Shown here: positions 52,933 through 62,118 of the stretch, in pieces
Layout: each line of letters begins with the position of its first letter
Numbering within the stretch: the stretch's first letter is position 1
Source: Deltaproteobacteria bacterium
Lineage (GTDB): Bacteria; Myxococcota_A; Polyangia; GCA-2747355
DNA length: 64,000 nt
Reading direction: 5' to 3'
Assembly: GCA_020633415.1 (NCBI GenBank)
Contig: JACKDQ010000002.1
Location: 248,001-312,000 of the forward strand
The notes under the pieces: generated by a model
The model's input: the letters and a program-made list of their open reading frames with translations, nothing else
Told to the model about the DNA's origin: nothing
Databases searched by the model: none
Position numbers and translations under genes: made by a program

Positions 52933-54077
52933 TGCGATCCAAGCTCACTGCCCATCACGGGCGACCGGTCTACGTGCGCGAATGCTTCGCGATCTGCGCC
53001 GCCGCGCCGGATGAGGCACGGCTTTGGTCGGCGCTGCTCGCTGGCCAGCGGGCGCTGGCCCTCCACCACGACGTACGTGCCGAGCAGGCGGTTTGGGCAG
53101 CGCGCATCCCTCAAGCTAGCTTGCCTCAGGGCGACCGCACGCTGGCCTTGTGCGAGGCGATCGCCGACCAGCTACTTGCCAGTCCGGCCTTGGGTGCCCT
53201 CGATCGGCAGCGGCTCGGGCTGGCCCTGGGAACGACCCAGGGCGCGATCTTGCGCTGGCAGGCCCAGCAGCGCTCGGCACCCCACGACGTGCCCGGCCTT
53301 TACGCCCCATTGCTTGCACTTCGCCAGCGATTGGCGAGCGGCGGACCGCTGAGCTGTCCTTCGACCGGCTGTACATCCGGCTCGATCGCGATCGCCACCG
53401 CAGCGCAGTGGATCCGCGAGGGTCGCTGCGACGCGGCCCTCGCCGGAGGCGTCGATGTGGTCAGCGAATTTGTGCAAGCCGGCTTTGAAGCGCTACGGGC
53501 ACTCGATCCGAGCGGGCCCCGACCGTTCGACGCCACCCGTGCCGGAACCGCGTTGGGCGATGGCATCGGCTTGCTGTTGCTCTCCTACGAGCCCGGCGCC
53601 GACCCCGTTCGCCTTGCGGGTTGGGGGGCAGCCAACGACGCCAACCACCTAACCGGCCCCGATCCCCAGGGAAGCGGACTGGCCTTGGCGATCCGCAGCG
53701 CGCTCGAACTCGCCCGGCTCGACGCCGCAAACATCGACTTGCTCAATGCCCACGGCACGGGCACACGCTACAACGACCAAATGGAATGCAACGCTTTCCA
53801 TCAATTGCTCGGCCGACGGGCATCCCAGTTGCCGCTCTGCGCGATCAAGGGCGCGATCGGCCACACGCTGGCGGCGGCCGGCGCACTGGAGGCGGCCTGC
53901 TGCGTGCGCTCGCTCCGCGAGCAGCGCGTTCCTCCGACGGTCGGCTGCGAGGCCGTCGATCCAGCGCTCGACCTCGATGTTGTTTGCCGAGCGCCGCGGG
54001 ACGTGCGACTCAATGTCGCCCTGTCGACGTCGGCAGCCTTTGGTGGAAACAACGCGGCACTGCTCTTTACCCGCTGA
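52932..54077 (+). CDS. Beta-ketoacyl synthase (KAS II/polyketide type)
   Basis: This 381-residue ketosynthase has a complete catalytic set: Cys 147 in STGCTSGS, His 274 in NAHGTGT, Lys 306 and His 311 in IKGAIGHTLAAAG, and the terminal AFGGNNA. It condenses an acyl thioester with malonyl-ACP. It differs from housekeeping FabF in GCTSGS instead of ACASGA. The start overlaps the acyltransferase stop (TGATG). No acyl carrier protein, ketoreductase or dehydratase is nearby, so it would have to use the cell's fatty-acid partners. Confidence 0.85.
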   Translation: MRSKLTAHHGRPVYVRECFAICAAAPDEARLWSALLAGQRALALHHDVRAEQAVWAARIPQASLPQGDRTLALCEAIADQLLASPALGALDRQRLGLALGTTQGAILRWQAQQRSAPHDVPGLYAPLLALRQRLASGGPLSCPSTGCTSGSIAIATAAQWIREGRCDAALAGGVDVVSEFVQAGFEALRALDPSGPRPFDATRAGTALGDGIGLLLLSYEPGADPVRLAGWGAANDANHLTGPDPQGSGLALAIRSALELARLDAANIDLLNAHGTGTRYNDQMECNAFHQLLGRRASQLPLCAIKGAIGHTLAAAGALEAACCVRSLREQRVPPTVGCEAVDPALDLDVVCRAPRDVRLNVALSTSAAFGGNNAALLFTR

Positions 54078-54084
54078 TTTGCGG

Positions 54085-54090
54085 TATAGT
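54085..54090 (+). promoter_or_regulatory. TATAGT box directly before the lipoprotein gene
   Basis: A consensus-like -10 TATAGT lies six bases before the first GTG (54097). With normal start-site spacing the transcript would begin at or near the GTG, meaning leaderless. No clear -35 was found at 16-18 bases. Confidence 0.35.
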
Positions 54091-54096
54091 GAGAGG

Positions 54097-54837
54097 GTGG
54101 TGCGTTCCAAATCACTGCTCATGCTCGGGCTGCTAACGATCGGCGGCTGTCGATTCGACGCTACAGGTCTGCCCGTTGATGGATCGCCCCGCCTAGATCT
54201 GGCCGCCGACGCGGCAACGGATCTGACAGCAGCCGATGCCAGCGCCGATGGCAAACAGAGCGACGGCAGCAATGTCTCGCCAGAGTGCGCCAACGAGCCG
54301 GCCGGCAAACCGTTGTGCCGCTTTGTCGATGCGGCTGACACGCGCGGGCAAAGTGGCACCTGCCAAGATGGTCGCTTTGTCGTGCGCCGCAACTGCTACG
54401 CCAGCGCGCCCTGTGCACGTGAAGGGCTAGCCGCGGGCTATTGCACCAAGGCCGTATCGACCTGTACCACCTGCGATGACAACCGCCAGTGCGCGACGAC
54501 CAGCGGCGTCTGTACGCTGTTGTTTACAACCGACGACAATGGCGTCGAGCTGAAACGCTGCTGCGTGGAGGCCGGCGCGAATGGCAGCGGAAAAGCAGCG
54601 ACAACTTGCGCCGACGGACGCGCTTGCCAGAGCGGTCTGTGCAAGATCTCCGGCCACTGCGTCGAAACCTGTCAGCCTGCCACAGCCGCCTGTTCTAGCG
54701 GCCAATGCGGACTCGGCTTTGTCGATCTGCGGCCACAACAAGCACAGCTGATGTGTGCGTCCCCGGGCGGTGATGGCGGCATCGCCGATGGCGCCGCCGA
54801 CCTGGCGCTGCCTCCCGACGCATCCGTTCAGGACTAA
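54097..54837 (+). CDS. Cys-rich lipoprotein
   Basis: This 246-residue product starts at GTG 54097 (or 54100), just after a TATAGT box. A lipoprotein signal ends at LLTIGGC. The mature protein is Asp/Ala-rich for 40 residues, then carries about 20 cysteines in EGF-like pairs such as CTTCDDNRQC, CADGRACQSGLC and CSSGQCGLGF. Such repeats are common on Myxococcota surface proteins. It interrupts the run between the two ketosynthase-type genes, which might mean a separate transcription unit. Confidence 0.65.
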   Translation: MVRSKSLLMLGLLTIGGCRFDATGLPVDGSPRLDLAADAATDLTAADASADGKQSDGSNVSPECANEPAGKPLCRFVDAADTRGQSGTCQDGRFVVRRNCYASAPCAREGLAAGYCTKAVSTCTTCDDNRQCATTSGVCTLLFTTDDNGVELKRCCVEAGANGSGKAATTCADGRACQSGLCKISGHCVETCQPATAACSSGQCGLGFVDLRPQQAQLMCASPGGDGGIADGAADLALPPDASVQD

Positions 54838-54874
54838 CGCACAGTCTTCAACGGGCGATCCCAGCGACGTGAAC

Positions 54875-55693
54875 ATGCCACCATCCGATTCCGCGCAACA
54901 ACGCCCGGCCTGGCTGATCGCTGCGATTCCCGCGCTCGACGCCGAGACCCTCGATCCCAAAGGTGACCGTCCTGGACGCCTCGAGGCCCGACGCTTTGCC
55001 CGCATGGACCACTTCAGCCAACTATGCAGCGCCGCCGGTGGAAAACTGCTCGATTTGCTCGAGCGAAGCGGCGAACTGAACGCGACGACAGCCAAGATCG
55101 GCTTGTTTGTCGGCAGCGCCTACGGTGCGCACCAGGCCAACGAACAGTTCTTTGCCTCGGTAAAGACACCGAGCCCGCGCCTGTTTCCCTATACCTTGCC
55201 GAGCAGCGCCGGCGCCGAACTCGCCATCGCCTATCGCATCAAGGGCCCGACACTCACCTATGCCCACGGCGACGGCGCGGGGCTCCAAGCGCTGGCCCAC
55301 GCAGCAAGCTTGATCGCCGACAGCCAACTCGAGATCGCGATCATCATTGGCGCTGACGTATGGTCGCCGACACTTCACCAAACCGCACCCAGCGTGGCCC
55401 GCGCTGCCGCTGTTGCGCTCGCGCTGCGCAGTACGCCCAGCGAGCCGACGGTCTGCGTGGGCGATAGCTTTCAGGCCTCAGGCGAACAGGCGCTGTCGCG
55501 CGCCGCTGCCTACTGGGCTAAGGTCGCCCCCCATGCCGAGAGCATTGTCGTCTCCCCCGAGCAGCGAGACCTACTCGGCGCCACCGAAGGCCTCGCCCGC
55601 GCCTCTCGTTGCCAACCGACGGCCGCCGGGATAACCGTCTCGGTCCTCGGACCAGGCCCGACGGTCGACAGTGTGCTGTTGATCGGCGGTTGA
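54875..55693 (+). CDS. Ketosynthase-like protein without the active-site cysteine
   Basis: This 272-residue thiolase-fold protein resembles the N-terminal half of ketosynthases: KIGLFVGSAYGAHQAN, PYTLPSSAGAELAIAYRIKG and GPTLTYAHGDGAGLQAL. In ketosynthases the last segment carries the nucleophile, as in TACASG. Here the stretch is AHGDGAG, with no Cys. The HGTGT and GHT histidines are also not visible, and the protein is 110 residues shorter than its neighbour. It looks like a chain-length-factor or scaffold subunit for the ketosynthase at 52932. Confidence 0.65.
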   Translation: MPPSDSAQQRPAWLIAAIPALDAETLDPKGDRPGRLEARRFARMDHFSQLCSAAGGKLLDLLERSGELNATTAKIGLFVGSAYGAHQANEQFFASVKTPSPRLFPYTLPSSAGAELAIAYRIKGPTLTYAHGDGAGLQALAHAASLIADSQLEIAIIIGADVWSPTLHQTAPSVARAAAVALALRSTPSEPTVCVGDSFQASGEQALSRAAAYWAKVAPHAESIVVSPEQRDLLGATEGLARASRCQPTAAGITVSVLGPGPTVDSVLLIGG

Positions 55694-55705
55694 TCACGCC
55701 GAGCG

Positions 55706-55733
55706 TTGTGGATTCGAAGAGATTCGCGATAAG
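55706..55733 (+). promoter_or_regulatory. Possible promoter for glk-pgi
   Basis: TTGTGG (55706-55711), 16 bases, GATAAG (55728-55733), 26 bases before ATG 55760. The match is moderate. Confidence 0.35.
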
Positions 55734-55759
55734 CTCTGACACGCTCCGGGGACGTCGAC

Positions 55760-56779
55760 ATGATTCTCGCAGGTGACATAGGCGGAACGAAAACGAATCT
55801 GGCGCTGTTCGGGCTGGCCGCTGAGCCGACTGCGCTTTCGCCGACAGTGCTGCGCAGCTATCCGAGCGGACAACACGCCACCTTCTCAGCGCTCATCGCC
55901 CACTACCTTGCCGAGGTCGGCCAACACGCATCAGCGCTCACAGCTGCCTGCTTCGGCATCGCTGGACCTGTCTTCAGTCAGCGCTGCGAAGCGACTAACT
56001 TGCCCTGGGTGATCGACGCTGCCGAACTGGGCGCGCTGCTCGGCATCCCGAGCGTTTGGCTGCTCAACGATCTCGAGGCCACCGGTTACGGCATTGCCAC
56101 ACTCACCCCCTCGCAAATCGAGCAACTCAACGCCAGCCAACCCGTCGTTGGCAGCAATGCCGCGCTGATCGCTGCGGGCACAGGCCTGGGCGAAGCGATC
56201 CTGCTAGCGACCGACGGCGGTTTCCGACCGATCGCAGGAGAAGGTTCGCACTGCGACTTTGCCCCGCGCAACGAGCTGGAAATCGAGCTCCTGCGCTACC
56301 TACTCGGTGAGTTCGAGCATGTCTCCTACGAGCACGTCGTTTCCGGACCGGGCCTACGCGCTTTGTACCGATTCTTTAGCCATCGAACGGACGCTACAAA
56401 GATCAACGCTGACCTGCGCGCACGCATCGAAGCCAACGCCAACACAGCGCCGGCAGAGATATCGAGCGCCGCCCTTGAAAGTCGTTGTCCAGCGGCCGTC
56501 GCCGCCCTCGACTTGTTCGTCGAACTGTACGCCGCCGAAGCGGCCAACCTCGCGCTAAAGGTCAACGCCCTCGGCGGCGTCTATTTCGGCGGAGGGATCG
56601 CACCGCGTATCGCCAGCAAGCTGCGCGAGCCTCGTTTTCTCGCCAGCTTTAACCGCAAAGGGCGCTTCGCCAAGCTCACCCAACAAATGCCGCTCTATCT
56701 GCTGCACGAACCGCTCGCCGCACTACGCGGCGCCGCTGCCTTTGCTGCAAAACCAAGCGAACGGCGAGGATCCGAATGA
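55760..56779 (+). CDS. glk: Glucokinase
   Basis: This 339-residue glucokinase (ROK-unrelated Glk family) has the phosphate-1 motif GDIGGTKTNLALF, the catalytic Asp in WLLNDLEATGYG, AGTGLGEAIL for the adenosine site, and the EGSHCDFAPRNELE sugar site. It phosphorylates glucose at position 6 with ATP. The stop overlaps the pgi start by ATGA, so the two steps of glycolysis entry are made together. Confidence 0.93.
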   Translation: MILAGDIGGTKTNLALFGLAAEPTALSPTVLRSYPSGQHATFSALIAHYLAEVGQHASALTAACFGIAGPVFSQRCEATNLPWVIDAAELGALLGIPSVWLLNDLEATGYGIATLTPSQIEQLNASQPVVGSNAALIAAGTGLGEAILLATDGGFRPIAGEGSHCDFAPRNELEIELLRYLLGEFEHVSYEHVVSGPGLRALYRFFSHRTDATKINADLRARIEANANTAPAEISSAALESRCPAAVAALDLFVELYAAEAANLALKVNALGGVYFGGGIAPRIASKLREPRFLASFNRKGRFAKLTQQMPLYLLHEPLAALRGAAAFAAKPSERRGSE

Positions 56780-58434
56780 CACGACTTTCTGAGCTCCCGG
56801 CCTACAACAAACTGCGTGCCCATCGCGCAGAGATCGAGGGACTGCATCTGCGCGAGATGTTTGCTGCCGATCCGCAGCGCTTTTCGCGCTTCTCGCTGCA
56901 GCTCGACGATCTGCTGTTCGACTACTCGAAAAATCGCATTACCAGCGAAACCGTCGGCTTGCTGACCGAGCTCGCCCAACAAGCCGACCTCGAGCGCTGG
57001 ATCGGGCGAATGTTTGGCGGCGAAGCGATCAATGAAACCGAAGGGCGCGCGGTCTTTCACGTCGCCCTGCGACATCAAGCCAACACACCGATGACGGTCG
57101 CCGGGCAAGACGTGATGCCTGCCGTCCGCACGGTCCAGCAGCAAATGCGGCGATTCGTCGATGCCCTGCATAGCGGTGCACATCTCGGTCATACGGGAAG
57201 GAAACTGACGACGGTAATCAACATCGGCATCGGCGGGTCTGACCTTGGCCCGCAGATGGTCAGCACCGCGCTCAGGCCCTACTGGGTTGAAGCGATCGAT
57301 GTACGTTTTGTCTCCAACGTCGACGGTGCGCATATCACTGAAGCGCTGCGCGACGCCGACCCAGAGACGACGCTGTTTATCGTCGCGTCGAAAACGTTTA
57401 CCACCCTTGAAACGCTGACCAACGCCAAGACCGCCCGTCGCTGGCTGGTCGAAGGCTTGGGCAGCGAAGATGCCGTCGCCAAGCACTTTGTCGCCGTCTC
57501 AACAAACCTCAACGAGGTCAAGCGCTTTGGCATCAACCCACAGAACATGTTCGAATTCTGGGATTGGGTCGGCGGGCGCTTCTCTTGCTGGTCGGCGATC
57601 GGACTGTCGATCGCCTGTGCTGTCGGCATGGAACAATTCGAACAATTCCTGGCCGGCGCCGCATCAATGGATCAGCACTTTCGCAACGCGCCCCTCGAGC
57701 AAAACATACCAGTGCTGCTCGGGCTACTGGGCATTTGGTACACGAACTTCTTTGGCTGCGAAGCTCAGGCAATCTTGCCCTACGATCAGTACCTCGCACG
57801 CTTCCCCGCTTACTTGCAGCAAGCTGAAATGGAAAGCAACGGCAAGCGCACCGATCGTCAAGGGCAACAGATCACCGACTACCAGACAGCTCCGATCATC
57901 TGGGGAGAACCAGGCACCAACAGCCAACACGCCTTCTTTCAGCTGCTACACCAAGGCACACGGTTGATCCCCACAGACTTCATCGCGGCCGCCAATCCCA
58001 GCACCGAACTCCACGACCACCACCAACTGCTCTTAGCCAACTTCTTCGCGCAAACCGAAGCCTTGATGCAAGGCAAGACGGCAGAGCAGGTTCATGCTGA
58101 ACTGAGCGCAGCGGGCGCGAGCCCCGCAACCATCGCCCAGCTCACGCCACACCGCTGCTTTCCCGGCAATCGCCCAAGCACAGCGCTGCTCTTCGAGCGG
58201 CTCACACCGCGGTCGCTCGGCCGCCTGATCGCGCTCTACGAGCACAAGATCTTCGTGCAAGGCGTGCTCTGGGGGATCTATAGCTTTGATCAATGGGGCG
58301 TCGAGCTCGGCAAGCAACTCGCCAAGCGCATCATCGGCGAGCTAGCCAACGACGGAACTGTCCCCAAACACGACGCGTCGACCAACGGACAAATCGCTCA
58401 TTACCGGCGTCTGCGCGAACCCAGCAGCCGCTAG
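56776..58434 (+). CDS. pgi: Glucose-6-phosphate isomerase
   Basis: This 552-residue isomerase carries the sugar-phosphate motif GIGGSDLGPQMV, the second signature in FEFWDWVGGRFS, the catalytic Glu/His in GEPGTNSQHAFFQLLHQG, and YEHKIFVQGVLWGIYSFDQWG near the end. Length and motif order match bacterial Pgi. It interconverts glucose-6-phosphate and fructose-6-phosphate. The final four bases overlap the convergent speD gene. Confidence 0.95.
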   Translation: MTRLSELPAYNKLRAHRAEIEGLHLREMFAADPQRFSRFSLQLDDLLFDYSKNRITSETVGLLTELAQQADLERWIGRMFGGEAINETEGRAVFHVALRHQANTPMTVAGQDVMPAVRTVQQQMRRFVDALHSGAHLGHTGRKLTTVINIGIGGSDLGPQMVSTALRPYWVEAIDVRFVSNVDGAHITEALRDADPETTLFIVASKTFTTLETLTNAKTARRWLVEGLGSEDAVAKHFVAVSTNLNEVKRFGINPQNMFEFWDWVGGRFSCWSAIGLSIACAVGMEQFEQFLAGAASMDQHFRNAPLEQNIPVLLGLLGIWYTNFFGCEAQAILPYDQYLARFPAYLQQAEMESNGKRTDRQGQQITDYQTAPIIWGEPGTNSQHAFFQLLHQGTRLIPTDFIAAANPSTELHDHHQLLLANFFAQTEALMQGKTAEQVHAELSAAGASPATIAQLTPHRCFPGNRPSTALLFERLTPRSLGRLIALYEHKIFVQGVLWGIYSFDQWGVELGKQLAKRIIGELANDGTVPKHDASTNGQIAHYRRLREPSSR

Positions 58435-58808
58435 CCGGCGACTGAAACCAACGAGCGGGCGCTTCGCTCGATGCAGCGCAGCTCAACCTGCCGCGCACCG
58501 AGCGCTTGGGCAAAATGTCTGAGCGCTCGCTCTGCGGGCTCGCGTTCAGCACAAGTAAACAGATCCACCGCCGCGACCCCGCGCTCGGGCCAGGTGTGAA
58601 CGGCGACATGAGACTCGGCGAGCAAGACCACCAGCGTCAGGCCTTGGGGCACAAAGCGATGTGAAACCCGCTTGAGCTCGGTAAGCCCCGCCCGCTCGAT
58701 CGCCTCGCTGATATGCGCCGCCATGCCTTCGGCGTCGTTGAGTGTCGAAGCCTCACAACCCGCTAGCTCGAGCAACAGATGGTAGCCCACGTGAACCGAC
58801 AAAGTCAT
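58431..58808 (-). CDS. speD: S-adenosylmethionine decarboxylase proenzyme
   Basis: This 125-residue class 1B decarboxylase carries the self-processing site Glu 65-Ser 66 in AESHVAVHTWPE (the Ser becomes the pyruvoyl group), His 71, and Cys 86 in VDLFTC. It makes the aminopropyl donor for spermidine. speE is not nearby. It lies 76 bases after the cyclase gene on the same strand and overlaps pgi by four bases at its end. Confidence 0.93.
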   Translation of the reverse strand: MTLSVHVGYHLLLELAGCEASTLNDAEGMAAHISEAIERAGLTELKRVSHRFVPQGLTLVVLLAESHVAVHTWPERGVAAVDLFTCAEREPAERALRHFAQALGARQVELRCIERSARSLVSVAG

Positions 58809-58884
58809 TCCTTCGACGAGGGACCTTTGCCCGCGCCGCGAAAGCTTACAACGCTCGATTCAAAACACCAGCGCCAATTGGCCA

Positions 58885-61800
58885 CTAGACTCCCTGCTCC
58901 GCCGCCAGCTCGAGAATCCTCTTGTTTGCCAGCACCTTGCCCAAGAAACACGCGCGGCGAACTGTCGACTCGATAGATAGCGAGCGCTGCTCGATCTCTT
59001 CGCGCGCCCGGGCGAGAACTTCCTGCGCCTCGCCGATCCGGTTGCTTGCCAGGCAGACCTCGGCATGGGTCAAACGAATCTCAGCCTCAAACCCCTCGAC
59101 GCTGCCCAGCTGATCGAGCAGATCGACGGCCTCGCGACTCTGGGCGTAGGCCGCGTCGTATTGCCCAGCATGCAGGTCGGCACGAGCCACTGCCATCGCT
59201 GCCGCCGCGCGAGTGCCCGCAATATCCCACGCGACGGCCAGCTCCAAAGCCTGGCGCGCTTTCTGGCGGCCGGCGTCTTGCTCATCTGTGGTCAGCTCGG
59301 CAAGCGCGGCGTAGAGCAGTGCATCCGCCTCGAGCCGAACATCCTCCAACCGGCGCGCGATGCGTCCGGCTTCGCGCTCGTAGGCAACTGCTTGTTCGAC
59401 ATCGCCCATGCAGCGGTAGCCATTACCGAGATTGGCCAACGCCGACCCTTCCGCCAAAGGAATGCGCATCTCGCGCCCTAGCGCCACTGCTTGCTCGAGC
59501 ACCGCAATACCCTCGACATACTCTCCGAGGTAGATGTGAAAGCAACCGATGTTCCCCAGACAAAACGCTTCTTGATAGCGGTTGTCCTGCTGACGAAACA
59601 TCTGCAGAGCCCGACCCGAAACGTCGAGTGCCTGGACGTAATCGCCGATCGTCCCGACGGTAACACCCAGTTCGTAGGCCAGCTCGGCAACCAGCGACTC
59701 GAGTCCTCCGCTATCGGCCACAGCAAGTGCGTCCTTGAACAAGGGCAGCGCTTCAAAGTGATCTGAACGATTAAAATGATACATCGCCAACCAACGCAGC
59801 GATCGAGCGGTCCCCTCGGCGTCGCCCAAGTCTGCTGCGAGCTGACGCGCGTGGGCGAAGCTCTCGCGTGCCTCGCGCTGCTGGCCTAGATTGAGCTGCG
59901 CGCGGCCCATGCGTAGGTGCGCCTCAACGCGAGATTGGTGATCGCTTGCCAGCTCCATCATTCGCTCAGCGTCGGCGAGCTGCTCGCGCCAGCGACCAAG
60001 GGCGTTATAGATCCGCTCCCGTCGCGCGACCAGGCGGAAGGTCAATTCGTCGTCATCGACAAGCTCGAGCGCCCGACGCGCGTAAAGCAGCGCGGCGTCG
60101 TACGCTGAGCGTTCGTAAGCTTTCTGGCAAGCCCGCTCGAAAAGATCGACCGCCCGTCTCGCATTTCCCGCGTCCGCGTGATGTCCGGCGATCAGCGCCT
60201 CGGCTTCCCAACTGCGCAAGTCCTGACTCTCCAGCCAGTGCGCTACTGCGCCATGCATTTGCTGACGCGCCGGCTTCGGCGTCATCCGGTAAGCGACCTC
60301 GCGCGTCGTCTCGTGAAGAAAACGATACTCCCGTTCACCCGGCACAGTGCTTTCTCGAACCGGAACGATCAGACTACGTCGCACCAATACCGTCAGATCG
60401 TCACCCGTGTAGTCGGGGACCAACAGACGGAGAGCCGACTCCCAGAAATGCGCACCAATCGTCGCCGCCGCTCTAAGCAACGTGCGCTGACTCGCCGAGA
60501 GATTGTCGATGCGCGTCTGGGTCACCGACTCCAACCCGGGCGGAACACCCAGGTCCTCTGGCACGTCGCCCAAATACCAGCCGCTGACTCGCCGCACCAA
60601 CGTGCCGCGGTCCTCCAAGGAGCGCAAAAATTCCTCGATGAAGTATGGGTTCCCTGCGGTCTGGGCGGCCAACGAGCGCAGCCGCGCCGCAAGCACCGGA
60701 CCAACGATCGCGCAAAGCAGTTGCTGGGTCGCAGCCGTACTTAGCGGCTCCAGACCAATCGTCTCTGTCGCGCGCTCGATGATCGCCAGACGGTCATGCG
60801 GCAGCTCATCACGGCGGCCAAGCAAGACCAGCGTAATCCCGTGATCGGCAAGCTCCTCGATCACGCCATCGAGCAGCTCCGCGGTCTGTGCGTCGCACCA
60901 TTGGAAGTCATCGACCAAGACGACCAACCGCATCGACGTGCTGACCTGACGAGCAAGTTCGACAAAACATCCGCGAACCGCCTGATGAAAACGCTGCCGG
61001 TCGCTAGACGTTGCCTCCACAGCCCGGCCGCTGGCAAAGAGGCGGCGAAGGTTGGCCAATTGCCCCCGCGAAACATTTCCGCCAAAAGACTCGATCAGCC
61101 GACGCCAGCGCGTAGCGATCGACGGAGCGGTCAGCTCCGCACCCATCTCGAGTCGTCGGCGCAGCGCGTTGCTCGCGACGGCAAACGGTGTATCGCGAAG
61201 CGCCTGATCGGCACAGAGGTAGACCGGCAGCAGACGCGCCCCTTCTCGCTGCAACGTGGTCACCAACTCGCTGGCCAGACGGGTCTTGCCCACACCGGCA
61301 CCACCAAAGACAACCACCGTTTCGCTGACGTTGCTGCTCGTCACGCGGTCGATCACCGCGCGCAAGCGCGCCAGTTCATCATCCCGCCCGACCATTTCGA
61401 CGGCCGTGCCGAAAAGCTCGGGCGGACGCAATCCGCTTTCACCGTAGCGTTCGCTGAGCACCAGGTACTCGCGTGGCGCGTGCCGGCGAACCTCAAACAT
61501 GCCGCGCACACGGCGGTGTGTGGCCTCACCGATCAGCACCCCACCGACCGGCGCACGCTGCTGAAGCGATTCAGCCGTGTTGACGGTGTCGCCCATCACT
61601 GTGTAGCGGCGCTGCGGTCCAGCACCCACCGCGCCGGCGATCAGCGGACCCGTATTAAGGCCAACGCGCACCGACAGCGCGGGCAACCCCTCGCTGATCA
61701 ACTCGCGACGCAGCTGACCGACTTGGCGTTGCAGCGCGAGCGCCGCCCGTACAGCACGCGTCGCATCTTCGCCGTAGGCCACCGGGGCGCCAAACAACGC

Positions 61801-62094
61801 CATCGCGCAATCGCCGATGTACTTGTCGATCACGCCACCGTGCTGCACAACGACCCGATAAACCCGCTCGAAGAGCCGATCCATCAAGCTCTTGATCGTC
61901 TCCAACTCGAGCTGCGAAGTAAGCGCCGTGAAGTCGACCACATCGGCAAACAGCACCGTCGCGACGCGGATCTCGTCTTGCCCCACCGAGACATCGGCCA
62001 AACGTGCGCCGCAATCCCCGCAGAATCGCTGGGAGCGGGGATTCTCTGCGCAGCAGGCTGCACAAACAATTTTCGGTGCGTAATCTATCTCCAC
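58885..62094 (-). CDS. Class III nucleotide cyclase fused to STAND ATPase and TPRs
   Basis: This 1069-residue signalling protein starts with a zinc ribbon (CAACCAENPRSQRFCGDC, residues 11-28). A class III cyclase domain follows (about 42-200: VLFADVVDFTAL, HGGVIDKYIGDCAMALFG, MGDTVNTAESLQ), with metal Asp residues and the transition-state Asn present. An AAA/STAND ATPase follows (GGAGVGKTRLA near 268), then TPRs to the end. It should make cAMP or cGMP under control of the ATPase/TPR half. The GTG start at 62094 has no clear ribosome site. Confidence 0.88.
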   Translation of the reverse strand: MEIDYAPKIVCAACCAENPRSQRFCGDCGARLADVSVGQDEIRVATVLFADVVDFTALTSQLELETIKSLMDRLFERVYRVVVQHGGVIDKYIGDCAMALFGAPVAYGEDATRAVRAALALQRQVGQLRRELISEGLPALSVRVGLNTGPLIAGAVGAGPQRRYTVMGDTVNTAESLQQRAPVGGVLIGEATHRRVRGMFEVRRHAPREYLVLSERYGESGLRPPELFGTAVEMVGRDDELARLRAVIDRVTSSNVSETVVVFGGAGVGKTRLASELVTTLQREGARLLPVYLCADQALRDTPFAVASNALRRRLEMGAELTAPSIATRWRRLIESFGGNVSRGQLANLRRLFASGRAVEATSSDRQRFHQAVRGCFVELARQVSTSMRLVVLVDDFQWCDAQTAELLDGVIEELADHGITLVLLGRRDELPHDRLAIIERATETIGLEPLSTAATQQLLCAIVGPVLAARLRSLAAQTAGNPYFIEEFLRSLEDRGTLVRRVSGWYLGDVPEDLGVPPGLESVTQTRIDNLSASQRTLLRAAATIGAHFWESALRLLVPDYTGDDLTVLVRRSLIVPVRESTVPGEREYRFLHETTREVAYRMTPKPARQQMHGAVAHWLESQDLRSWEAEALIAGHHADAGNARRAVDLFERACQKAYERSAYDAALLYARRALELVDDDELTFRLVARRERIYNALGRWREQLADAERMMELASDHQSRVEAHLRMGRAQLNLGQQREARESFAHARQLAADLGDAEGTARSLRWLAMYHFNRSDHFEALPLFKDALAVADSGGLESLVAELAYELGVTVGTIGDYVQALDVSGRALQMFRQQDNRYQEAFCLGNIGCFHIYLGEYVEGIAVLEQAVALGREMRIPLAEGSALANLGNGYRCMGDVEQAVAYEREAGRIARRLEDVRLEADALLYAALAELTTDEQDAGRQKARQALELAVAWDIAGTRAAAAMAVARADLHAGQYDAAYAQSREAVDLLDQLGSVEGFEAEIRLTHAEVCLASNRIGEAQEVLARAREEIEQRSLSIESTVRRACFLGKVLANKRILELAAEQGV

Positions 62095-62118
62095 CGTCTG
62101 CTAAGATGGCCCAAATCG

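Noticed and set aside
60796..62118. Long plus-strand open frame opposite the cyclase/STAND gene
   Set aside because: Only its last part (from 62119) has a signal peptide and Cys-rich domain. The rest is the shadow of the minus-strand cyclase gene.
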